Assembly (NCBI GenBank): GCA_001313065.1
Contig: BBFD01000267.1
Location: 1 to 5,609 of the forward strand
Source: Silvimonas sp. JCM 19000
GTDB lineage: Bacteria > Pseudomonadota > Gammaproteobacteria > Burkholderiales > Chitinibacteraceae
Direction of reading: 5' to 3'
DNA length: 5,609 bases
Made by a program: the position numbers and the translations under genes. Position 1 is the first letter of the stretch. Each line of letters starts with the position of its first letter. This document shows, in pieces, positions 1 to 5,583 of the stretch. Below the pieces are notes generated by a model. That model was not told the origin of the DNA, searched no databases, and was given only the letters and a program-made list of their open reading frames with translations.

Positions 1-171
1 CGCCGCTGCGCGTCGCCTACCTTCGCCCGCTCAGGAAATGGTTGGGGTTTTGCACGCGGGGTTGCCTCGTTGCTGCGCAACATCGGGTGGGCGTGGCGGC
101 TGAGTCGTGACAGTGAACGGCTGCACCGCGTGCTGATCGCGTCGTTTTTTGCAAACCATGCCGTCTCATAG
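1..171 (+). other. left-edge segment, possible C-terminal fragment of an unknown gene
   Basis: Plus-strand frame 1 is open from the first base to a TAG at 169-171, about 56 codons. It could be the tail of a gene that starts outside the window; its last residues read roughly LHRVLIASFFANHAVS. The other plus frames close earlier. I do not recognise the peptide, and its codon usage is not clearly coding. The stop falls just before the palindrome at 172-189, which is where a gene end would be expected. This may equally be non-coding sequence. Confidence 0.2.
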
Positions 172-189
172 GGTGGGTCTAGACCCACC
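172..189. repeat. 18-bp perfect palindrome GGTGGGTCTAGACCCACC
   Basis: The two 9-base arms (172-180 and 181-189) are exact reverse complements with no loop. Palindromes of the GGTGGG...CCCACC type are common as dispersed intergenic repeats in many bacteria. It lies beyond the 3' end of the dehydrogenase gene and could act as a transcript-end hairpin, but no T-run follows on either strand. It is therefore not a canonical intrinsic terminator. Confidence 0.7.
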
Positions 190-235
190 ACCCAAAGCCA
201 TCAAGAGGTGCGTTGCTATCTGCCCCACCCAAAGC
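188..235. repeat. 11-bp direct repeat CCACCCAAAGC, two copies
   Basis: CCACCCAAAGC occurs at 188-198 and again at 225-235. The first copy overlaps the right arm of the 172-189 palindrome. The CCCACCC at 224-230 is also complementary to GGGTGGG at 171-177, so the whole 171-235 segment could be one dispersed repeat unit. It lies just downstream of the dehydrogenase stop codon. Confidence 0.5.
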
Positions 236-245
236 TGCCCCAGCA

Positions 246-1297
246 TCACCCCAACGACGCAATATCAATCACAAAGCGATAGCGCACATCGCTCTTCAAC
301 ATGCGGTCGTATGCGGTGTTGACGTCCTGGATATTGATCATCTCGACATCACACGTAATGCCTTTGTCGGCGCAGTAGTCCAGCATCTCCTGGTTTCAGC
401 GATGCCGCCGATTAACGAGCCACCCACCGAGATGCGTTTGCGCACCAGTGCGCCTGCGGCGAGGGGTGGGTCGATTGGTTCGAGCAGGCCTACCAGCACC
501 AGTTGGCCATCCAGTTTTAACGTCGCCAGATAGGGGTTCAGATCGTGCTGATGCGGCACTGTGTCGAGGATGAAGTCGAACTGGCCGGCCACGGCTTTCA
601 TCTGGTCGGCGTCGGTGGAAATGACCACATGTTCCGCCCCCAGCCGGCGCGCTTCTTGTTCCTTGCCGGGCGAGCGCGAGAACAGCGTTACGTCCGCGCC
701 CATGGCGTGGGCAAACTTGAGCGCCATATGCCCTAGCCCGCCTAGACCCACTACCGCAACTTTCTGACCGGGGCCCACCTTCCAGTGCTTGAGCGGCGAA
801 TAGGTGGTGATGCCGGCGCAGAGCAAAGGCGCGGCGGACTTGGGGTCGAGCGCGGCGGGGATGTGCAGCACGAATTTGTCACGCGCGACGATGCTTTGCG
901 AATAACCGCCATAGGTGGGCGATTTGTCCTGGCGATCCAGCGAGTTGTAGGTCAGCGTGCTGCCTTCCAGACAGTATTGCTCCAGCCCCTGCTGGCATGG
1001 CGCGCAGTGTTGGCACGAATCAACCATGCAGCCCACCCCCACCAGATCACCCGCTTTGAATCCGCTCACCTCGCTGCCCACGGCTTTAACACGGCCGATG
1101 ATCTCGTGGCCGGGCACCACGGGATAACGCGCATTGCCCCATTCGTTGCGGGCCACATGCAGATCGGTGTGGCAGACGCCGCAATACAGGATCTCGATAT
1201 CGACGTCGTTGGCGCGTAGGTCACGGCGGTTAAAGCTGAACGGTGCAACGGGGGACGTGGCGGATTGCGCGGCGTAACCGCGAATATTCAAAGCCAT
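246..1297 (-). CDS. zinc-dependent NAD(P) alcohol dehydrogenase / aldehyde reductase, YahK-like, one frameshift
   Basis: A cytoplasmic medium-chain dehydrogenase interconverting alcohols and aldehydes, closest to the E. coli YahK/cinnamyl-alcohol dehydrogenase group. From the ATG at 1297 (AGGAG at 1307-1311, 9 bases upstream), catalytic zinc ligands are visible as C42 (GVCHTD), H64-E65 (PGHE) and C160 (LLCAGIT). Structural zinc cysteines are C95, C98, C101 and C109, and the Rossmann motif GLGGLGH is at 184-190. After GGIAET near base 392 the frame breaks. Restoring one base gives [19 protein letters not shown] and continues to DIASLG and a TGA at 246-248, for 350 residues, matching YahK's usual length. 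Uncorrected, the open frame runs 338-1342 with a nonsense tail and an unlikely upstream start. Only the last ~60 residues are affected. NADPH preference is inferred from the family. The missing base (GGG to GG on the plus strand) looks like a sequencing error rather than decay. Confidence 0.9.
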
Positions 1298-1306
1298 GGC
1301 AGCAAA

Positions 1307-1311
1307 CTCCT
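1307..1311 (-). promoter_or_regulatory. ribosome binding site of the alcohol dehydrogenase
   Basis: AGGAG on the minus strand, nine bases before the ATG at 1297. It decides the start: the in-frame ATG at 1342 would add 15 residues and has no comparable site. The added residues do not resemble the family N-terminus, while [11 protein letters not shown] does. Confidence 0.75.
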
Positions 1312-1409
1312 GAACCGGGGATGGCGAACATGATCGGGGCAAACCGCCAGCCGGGCGTCCGCCAAAGGACGGAGCGCCGGGCCGGTGGCCAGCCCTGTTT
1401 ATAGATCAA

Positions 1410-1423
1410 GGCTCGGTAGAGCC
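1410..1423 (-). terminator. possible weak terminator hairpin after the chemoreceptor gene
   Basis: GGCTC (1410-1414) and GAGCC (1419-1423) form a 5-bp stem around a 4-base loop, 65 bases past the chemoreceptor stop in the minus direction. The bases after it on that strand (TTGATCTATAAAC) contain no real T-run. A second small inverted repeat, CGTCC/GGACG, lies at 1356-1371. Either could end or stabilise the transcript. No convincing sigma70 promoter is visible for the dehydrogenase in this 190-base gap. Confidence 0.25.
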
Positions 1424-1487
1424 CTGCGGCGGCGCGCGAGTTCAGGTGGGCGCGCTGCTTGTGTCTGATTTCTAAATACCGGCGCGC

Positions 1488-3158
1488 TCAGTCCAGCAAT
1501 TGCTGGAAATCCACCGCCATCATCACGCCGCCCCAATGCCGCCCGTTAACCCGGATCGGCATCGACACCAGGCCAAAGATATCGCCCACGTCGCGCACAT
1601 AGGCCTGCATCATCACCGGTGCGGTGTCTTGCGCGCTTTGCTTCAGCATCGCGTTATCGCCGTAAAAGCGCTTGTCGCGACCGAAGGCGCGATTGCGTTC
1701 CACATCTGCGCCATGCGCCTGGCAATACTTGCTGACATGGGTGGGTGCGTAAACATGATCGGCCGCGCACATCACGGTCAGATCGGCGCCGGGCACGTTG
1801 GCGGTGTACTGGTCCAGCAGCGGGCGGAAGGTCTGGGCAAATGCGCCGTCGTAACTGGTGTGATATTGCGGCGGGTTGCTGCCGGCAATGGGCGTGTATT
1901 GCGTATCGAACAGATTGACGCCGCTGGCCGCCATGGCACTCAGGCGTTGCTCGAAATCAGTTTGCGCCGCTTGCAACTGGTTCAGCACGCGGTCGTAACG
2001 ATAATCGCCGAGGCGGAAGGTGCTGATCGCCTTCATCGCATGTTCGGTGGCGGTATCCAGCTCGCCCATGGTGGCGGTGGCGCTGGTGGCACGGCCAGCC
2101 ATTTCGCCGCTGTGCGCATGCATGGTGGACACGCTGGCGTGCACATGCTGATGGCCGCTGCGCATTTCTTCGATCGCAACACGAATCTCACCCACTTCGC
2201 GCTGCACTTTGGCCGCGCCGTCGACAAAGCCTTGCAACTGGCCGTTGGCCACATCCAGGCTGTCGGCCGCTTGTTCGATGCTGGTGTAGATCTGTTGCGC
2301 CGCGCTGGCGGTGCGTTCGGACTGGCCGCTGATGCTGGCGATCACCTGATTCACGCTGTCGGTCAGGCCATGGGTGCGTTCGGCCAGCTTGCGCACTTCG
2401 TCGGCCACCACGGCAAAACCACGCCCCTGCTCGCCCGCACGCGCCGCTTCGATGGCGGCATTCAGCGCCAGCAAATTGGTCTGGTCCGAAATCTCTTTGA
2501 TCTGGGTGACGCTATTGGCGATGGTCTGGGTGGCGTTGACCAGCGCGTCGAGGTTATCGGTGAACTCGTGCATCACTTGCGCCACCTGGCGCGCGGTGCT
2601 GTTGGCCGCGCCAACATCGCGTTGCGTATGTTGCGCGGCATCGGTCAGATCGTTGGCGTAGCCGGAAATCACTTCAATGCTGCCATGCACATTGTCGACC
2701 GCTGCGCCCGCTTCGCTGACGCCGCTCAAAATCGATTCGGACAGGCGCTCTTGCTCTTGCGTACCCGCATGGATATCGCGAATCACCTTGCCGACGCGGG
2801 CTGATTGCATCGACACACGCACCTGATCCAGCCGGACTGCATGCAGGATATGCGCAGATGGGCGCGCGCTTTATTAAAGGAAATGGCGGTATTGGCAAAC
2901 GGGCCGCGCTCGGTCAGCTGCCATGCCAGGTCGCGCGCACGTTCGTCTTCGAGTGAAACCACTTCCAGGCGAAAGCGGATGATATCGGCCTTGACCAGCG
3001 ATAGCGCACCTACGGCACCCACCGTAACCAGTATGGATACGCCAAACATGGTCCACGCCAGTCCGGGCGCGTAATGCCCCAAAAAACAGTGCGGTGATGC
3101 CAGCGACGGTGTTGTGCGCCAGAAAGATGCCAATAAAGGCGATGAAAAGCTTGTTCAT
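1488..3158 (-). CDS. methyl-accepting chemotaxis protein with C-terminal cytoplasmic sensor domain, two frameshifts
   Basis: An inner-membrane chemoreceptor that would signal through CheW/CheA. The corrected protein has 556 residues. Two hydrophobic helices (about 3-26 and 33-54) are joined by a six-residue turn, so there is no periplasmic ligand domain. A linker precedes the coiled-coil signalling domain, whose tip at 220-262 carries the hallmark [20 protein letters not shown] and [20 protein letters not shown]-terminal domain (about 382-556) contains [14 protein letters not shown] and [11 protein letters not shown]; similar tails occur after the signalling domain in other betaproteobacterial receptors, and I infer a cytoplasmic sensor. 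The start is the ATG at 3156-3158 with GAGG at 3165-3168. One extra base lies in the C4/A6 run at 3077-3086 and one is missing near 2853. Uncorrected, the gene splits into an N-terminal piece and a 444-codon piece starting GTG at 2822. No pentapeptide tether for CheR/CheB is seen at the C-terminus. The stimulus is unknown. Confidence 0.9.
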
Positions 3159-3176
3159 TACTGACCTCGGGGACGA

Positions 3177-3198
3177 GGGGCAGTATCCGCACCGCCCC
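3177..3198 (-). promoter_or_regulatory. hairpin in the leader of the chemoreceptor mRNA
   Basis: On the minus strand GGGGCGGU and ACUGCCCC form an 8-bp stem with one G-U wobble and a 6-base loop. On the plus strand the same position would be an A-C mismatch, so the fold favours minus-strand RNA. It ends 8 bases before the GAGG of the chemoreceptor and could affect translation initiation. No T-run follows, so it is not a terminator. Confidence 0.35.
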
Positions 3199-3214
3199 TT
3201 AAAAACGAGGGCTC

Positions 3215-3220
3215 AGTATA
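3215..3220 (-). promoter_or_regulatory. candidate -10 element TATACT for the chemoreceptor
   Basis: TATACT matches the sigma70 -10 consensus at five of six positions and lies 57 bases before the ATG at 3158. No good -35 is found at 16-18 bases. I looked for a flagellar sigma28 pattern because chemoreceptors often use one; a GCCGAT is present further upstream but lacks the matching TAAA. Confidence 0.35.
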
Positions 3221-3307
3221 AGGGACGGCGGCAAGCGCAATCGCGTTTGAAATGCCGCAGTTTGTGACGTGTTGGCATCGGCACAACACTTGCTGGAATG
3301 CGGGTTT

Positions 3308-3321
3308 CGCGATGTATCGCG
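3308..3321 (-). terminator. perfect inverted repeat just after the cupin stop
   Basis: CGCGAT and ATCGCG form a 14-base inverted repeat with a 2-base centre (in RNA, a 5-bp stem with a 4-base loop). It begins 4 bases after the cupin stop codon. No T-run follows on the minus strand, so it may be a rho-assisted or 3'-stabilising hairpin. The 3159-3325 gap otherwise holds only the chemoreceptor leader signals. Confidence 0.3.
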
Positions 3322-3325
3322 TGTG

Positions 3326-3799
3326 TCAGAAATGGCTAAGCATAAAGGCCAGATAATCCTGCCAGCCCGCTTCACCTTCGCGCGGTGCCCAGTGGCCCCG
3401 TTCCGTCTCGGCCAGCGGCGCCCATGGCCCTTGTTTACTCTCGAAAAAAAACCGAATCGGCGGCCAGCGCGACGATGCTGTGGAATACCCCGGTAGATAT
3501 TGATACCACTGTTTTCACCACCCGCCTGCAACATACAGGCTTGTACGACCTTACCCGCCTCGTCAAAAAATCAAACAGCCGAATTTGCCGCTCAGCACGA
3601 TGATGCTCTCGTCCTTGCCCGCGTCGTGGTGGCAATGCGGCTGTACATAAGTACCGGGCTGCAGCGCGTTCAGCATGCGATGGCACGGCGACTCGTTGGT
3701 CGGATGAAAATTGAGATTCTTGCGCAAGCGCGGGCTGGCGGCAGCCCCGGCAGCGACATCGGCCAGCATGGCCTGATTGATCAGTTCGACGCGAGACAT
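3326..3799 (-). CDS. wbuC: WbuC-family cupin-fold metalloprotein, three frameshifts
   Basis: A small single-domain cupin resembling WbuC, which is found in O-antigen and other polysaccharide clusters; its reaction is not established. The ATG at 3797-3799 has GGAGG at 3808-3812. Corrected length is 157 residues, close to the family. The N-terminus has SPRLRKNLNFH (22-32), typical of the family. The metal motif is PHCH (H55, H57) with E64, followed by VLSGKFGCLIF. The second cupin motif is RGxxH (H107), then SVFFESKQGPWAP (116-128). Three frame corrections are needed: one extra base in A6 at 3565-3570, a net loss of two bases near 3480 (between GI and HSIVAL), and one extra base in A8 at 3444-3451. 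They sum to zero and the corrected frame ends at TGA 3326-3328. No polysaccharide genes are nearby, so its pathway is open. Three breaks in 470 bases could mean error or a decayed gene. The symbol is by family only. Confidence 0.75.
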
Positions 3800-3807
3800 C
3801 AGCGGGT

Positions 3808-3812
3808 CCTCC
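3808..3812 (-). promoter_or_regulatory. ribosome binding site of the cupin gene
   Basis: GGAGG on the minus strand, eight bases before the ATG at 3799. It selects that start over the in-frame ATG at 3862, whose 21-residue extension would be encoded by the terminator hairpin and T-run. It lies only five bases past the end of the T-run of the upstream terminator. Confidence 0.75.
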
Positions 3813-3817
3813 GGACG

Positions 3818-3849
3818 AAAAAAAAACCCGGGGGAGTTATGCCCCGGGT
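3818..3849 (-). terminator. intrinsic terminator in the cupin leader (possible attenuator)
   Basis: On the minus strand ACCCGGGG (3842-3849) pairs perfectly with CCCCGGGT (3826-3833) across an 8-base loop and is followed directly by nine T residues (3818-3826). This is a textbook rho-independent terminator reading leftward. No minus-strand gene lies upstream for it to terminate. It sits between a good minus-strand promoter and the cupin ribosome binding site, the position expected of a transcription attenuator. On the plus strand the run is A, before the hairpin, so it does not terminate rightward transcription. Confidence 0.75.
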
Positions 3850-3866
3850 CCACCAACAACATCTAC

Positions 3867-3881
3867 AAAGGAGAAACTATC
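3867..3881 (+). promoter_or_regulatory. strong Shine-Dalgarno-like AAAGGAG five bases before an in-frame ATC
   Basis: AAAGGAG (3867-3873) is the best ribosome-binding-like site in the divergent region. Five bases later comes ATC (3879-3881), in frame with the 363-residue gene and with no stop between. ATC initiation is very rare, and codon use from 3879 to 4031 is AT-rich and unlike the gene body. I therefore leave the start at 4032. The same bases also look like part of a GEMM riboswitch core. Confidence 0.25.
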
Positions 3882-3913
3882 AAGACGCAAAGCTGCATCC
3901 CAACAGGCTTTCA

Positions 3914-3942
3914 AATCTATCCAAATACCTGGATGGTGTCAA
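3914..3942 (-). promoter_or_regulatory. sigma70-type promoter for the cupin gene
   Basis: The minus strand has a perfect -35, TTGACA (3937-3942), a 17-base spacer and TAGATT (3914-3919), four of six to the -10 consensus. Transcription would start near 3905, giving a leader of about 105 bases that contains the intrinsic terminator at 3818-3849 before the cupin start. This is the best promoter in the window. Confidence 0.6.
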
Positions 3943-3999
3943 ACGGTTACATGCATTTGCTGAGGGCGGCGTCAAGCGGCGTACTGGATAGAAACAGCG

Positions 4000-4005
4000 T
4001 ATTAT
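4000..4005 (+). promoter_or_regulatory. weak candidate -10 TATTAT for the 363-residue gene
   Basis: TATTAT is five of six to the -10 consensus and lies in an AT-rich patch 26 bases before the ATG at 4032. No acceptable -35 is present at 16-18 bases. Upstream is a 10-base-period repeat, GCGGCGT at 3966-3972 and 3976-3982, which could be an activator site but is short enough to be chance. Confidence 0.25.
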
Positions 4006-4031
4006 TTTGTCTTTTTTATTGCGGCCAGCCC

Positions 4032-5123
4032 ATGACACTGCCAGACCCCCGACTGTATCCGCGCGTCAATCCCAACAATCCGCTGATCCGCACGCTGATG
4101 TCGCTGCTGACCGAGCATGACGCCGCCCAGGTGATTGCCAAGCGCAAAACCCTGCATACGCAACTGGCCGAAGTGCTGGCCACGCAAGACCATGCCGCGC
4201 TCAATGCCGCGTTGACGCAAGCGCCGTCGCATTACGCTTACAGTGTGTTGTGGGAAGCACTACGGCAAGTGGTGGAACAGGCTGATCCTTACAGCGCCCA
4301 AACGGCCGTTTTGTTTGCGATTCCGCTAATTCTGGTGGCAGGCATCAAGGGCCAGGCGCAACTGCCGGGCAAGCTTGGCGATATCGACGCCATCCGCACC
4401 CTGCTGGAACAGCACGACGTAATCGCCGCCGATGCCGATGTGTATTTGTCGGCGCGGCTGGCGCACCCCGAACAGATGGCCAGCGTCAATCCCGCGCAAC
4501 TGGCTTTATGGCGCGATCAACTGCAATACGCCAGCGGTGGCCTGCCCACGGCGCTGGAAGAAGCGCCGGTGCAGTTCAAGGATGAAGGCGTGTTCGCGCG
4601 CTTTATTATCGGCATTGCCATCCAGCGCAAAGACGCGCCGCCCGCCGTCAAACTCAATGCCCGCATCGGCGCATGGGGGGTGCCGCTGGCGCAGGAAATC
4701 GGTCGCCAGCTGCAAACCAATGGCGTGACGTTGTTTACCATTCCGCGCGCACCACAAAGCTGGCTGGCCGCGCAGGAATCGGCGCGTATGACCCAGAACG
4801 AGACCCGGCTGCAAGTGGCCACCAGCAATGCCTTGCGCAGCATCCGCAGCAACGGCCGCACGCCGGTGGTGGTGATGGCGGCGCATGATTCGGCCGAAAT
4901 CCGCATTACTTTTGCCGCCCGGGAAGACAGCGAACGCTGGGAAGGCTTTGTCTGGCCGCTGGCGCCGCTGGACGACACCGCGCAAATCCTCGCTTTTGCC
5001 CAGGAATTGTTTGCCGAGTGCCATGTCGATGAAGTTCACGTCATCGACGCGGTGCAGCCCGATCGCGTGGGTGAACTACCCTTCTTTGTGACGGCGCACA
5101 TTCCGCCGGTCGCGCATCACTGA
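4032..5123 (+). CDS. conserved-looking hypothetical protein, 363 residues
   Basis: I do not recognise this protein. It is the only gene in the window with an undisturbed frame, and its codon use is GC-rich and coherent from MTLPDPRLYPRVNPNNPLIR to the TGA at 5121-5123. The N-terminal part (about 1-80) looks helical. One hydrophobic patch, AVLFAIPLILVAGIKG (about 95-110), is short and lacks flanking charge, so it is probably a buried segment rather than a membrane helix. The C-terminal third is mixed alpha/beta. There is no signal peptide, no cysteine cluster and no nucleotide-binding motif that I can name, so a cytoplasmic location is likely. ATG 4032 is chosen because the upstream in-frame sequence is AT-rich and non-coding in style, although its ribosome site is poor. 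The stop is 14 bases before the ferredoxin ATG, so the two are probably co-transcribed, suggesting a link to iron-sulfur or redox work by context only. Confidence 0.8.
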   Translation: MTLPDPRLYPRVNPNNPLIRTLMSLLTEHDAAQVIAKRKTLHTQLAEVLATQDHAALNAALTQAPSHYAYSVLWEALRQVVEQADPYSAQTAVLFAIPLILVAGIKGQAQLPGKLGDIDAIRTLLEQHDVIAADADVYLSARLAHPEQMASVNPAQLALWRDQLQYASGGLPTALEEAPVQFKDEGVFARFIIGIAIQRKDAPPAVKLNARIGAWGVPLAQEIGRQLQTNGVTLFTIPRAPQSWLAAQESARMTQNETRLQVATSNALRSIRSNGRTPVVVMAAHDSAEIRITFAAREDSERWEGFVWPLAPLDDTAQILAFAQELFAECHVDEVHVIDAVQPDRVGELPFFVTAHIPPVAHH

Positions 5124-5137
5124 AATCTGGAGCCAGC

Positions 5138-5456
5138 ATGAGCGAACAGTTTTTTCAAGCATCACGTGTTTTTCTGCACCAACCAGCGTGGCCCGGGTGA
5201 GACTTCCTGTAATGATTGCGGCGCTTCTGCCTTGCAGGCTTATGCCAAGGACAAGGTCAAAAGCGCTAAAATTGCCGCGCGGCGAGGGCGGTGTACGTAT
5301 CAACAAGGCTGGCTGCTTGATCGTTGCGACGAGGGGCCGGTGCTGGTGATTTATCCGCAAGGCACGTGGTATCGCTATGTGGATCAGGAAGATATCGACG
5401 AGATTATTGAGCGACATCTGGTCAAAGATGAGGTTGTGGAGCGGTTGAAGATTTGA
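5138..5456 (+). CDS. thioredoxin-fold [2Fe-2S] ferredoxin, three frameshifts
   Basis: A small cytoplasmic electron carrier of the TRX-like [2Fe-2S] ferredoxin family. The ATG at 5138 has GGAG at 5129-5132, five bases upstream, and lies 14 bases after the preceding stop. Corrected length is 105 residues, normal for the family. Cluster ligands are C13 (FFCTNQR), C24 (ETSC), C59 and C63 (GCLDRC), giving the family spacing C-x10-C-x34-C-x3-C; C27 is extra. The motifs RINKAGCLDRCDEGP and YPQGTWYRY follow. Three corrections are needed: one extra T in T6 at 5150-5155 (otherwise translation stops after 20 codons), one extra A in A4 at 5268-5271, and one G missing near 5319. Between the last two, the raw frame reads WLLDRC and loses ligand C59; the other frame supplies GC. 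Its partner enzyme is unknown. The adjacent 363-residue protein is the obvious candidate. Confidence 0.88.
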
Positions 5457-5528
5457 CGGCAGGGAGGCTTGGCCTGCAGCGCATTTTGATGCTTGGGGTG
5501 GCTTGGTTTTTTTTGCGGGTGGGTTGGT

Positions 5529-5541
5529 CCGGCTTTGCCGG
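5529..5541. repeat. small hairpin CCGGC-TTT-GCCGG
   Basis: A 5-bp GC-only stem with a 3-base loop, 72 bases past the ferredoxin stop. It is not followed by a T-run on the plus strand, so it is a weak terminator candidate at best. Confidence 0.35.
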
Positions 5542-5556
5542 GTCTGAAACCTTTAA

Positions 5557-5583
5557 CCGCTTAGCCTGCGGCGCATTTTTTTT
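5557..5583 (+). terminator. possible weak intrinsic terminator of the plus-strand pair
   Basis: CCGC (5557-5560) and GCGG (5568-5571) form a short stem with a 7-base loop, followed after four bases by T8 (5576-5583). The stem is short and the T-run is offset, so termination would be inefficient. It is the only hairpin plus T-run found downstream of the ferredoxin on this strand. Confidence 0.3.

Larger units (their letters stand above)
3867..3960 (+). ncRNA. possible structured leader RNA with GEMM-like core
   Basis: The order ACAAAGG-AGAAAC (3865-3876), GACGCAAAGC (3884-3893), a central hairpin ATCCA/TGGAT (3919-3923 with 3930-3934) and GGTTAC (3945-3950) resembles the conserved order in c-di-GMP-I riboswitches. 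The GNRA-capped P2 hairpin expected between AAAC and GACGCAAAGC is missing, with only seven bases in its place. GCAAA-GC-TGCAT (3887-3898) can instead pair with ATGCA-TTTGC (3951-3960), a 10-bp interrupted stem that would use up the core. This is a weak candidate that only a covariance model could settle. Confidence 0.25.

Noticed and set aside
785..1219. A 144-codon open frame on the plus strand
   Set aside because: It is antisense to the zinc-binding half of the dehydrogenase, whose motifs are unambiguous.
1356..1371. Inverted repeat CGTCC/GGACG as a dehydrogenase operator
   Set aside because: A 5-bp arm in GC-rich DNA is expected by chance, and no matching promoter is visible nearby.
1500..2804. 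A 434-codon open frame on the plus strand
   Set aside because: It lies exactly antisense to the chemoreceptor, is rich in His, Gly and Ala as expected of an opposite-strand shadow, and has no recognisable domain or ribosome site.
2820..2822. GTG at 2822 as the true start of a short soluble chemoreceptor
   Set aside because: Upstream sequence in the other two frames encodes matching membrane helices and linker, and a proper ATG with GAGG lies at 3158.
3444..3570. Programmed ribosomal frameshifting at the A/T runs
   Set aside because: Several unrelated genes would need it, in both directions, with no stimulatory structures. Homopolymer miscounts explain it more simply.
3860..3862. Alternative cupin start 21 codons upstream
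   Set aside because: It has no Shine-Dalgarno, and the added peptide is encoded by the terminator stem and T-run.
3777..4031. Extending the 363-residue gene to the ATG at 3777
   Set aside because: The extension would read through the cupin 5' end and the terminator hairpin, with low-complexity residues and non-coding codon use.
4506..5039. Minus-strand open frames of 177 and 153 codons
   Set aside because: They are antisense to the intact 363-residue gene; their composition is shadow-like and no start signals are seen.
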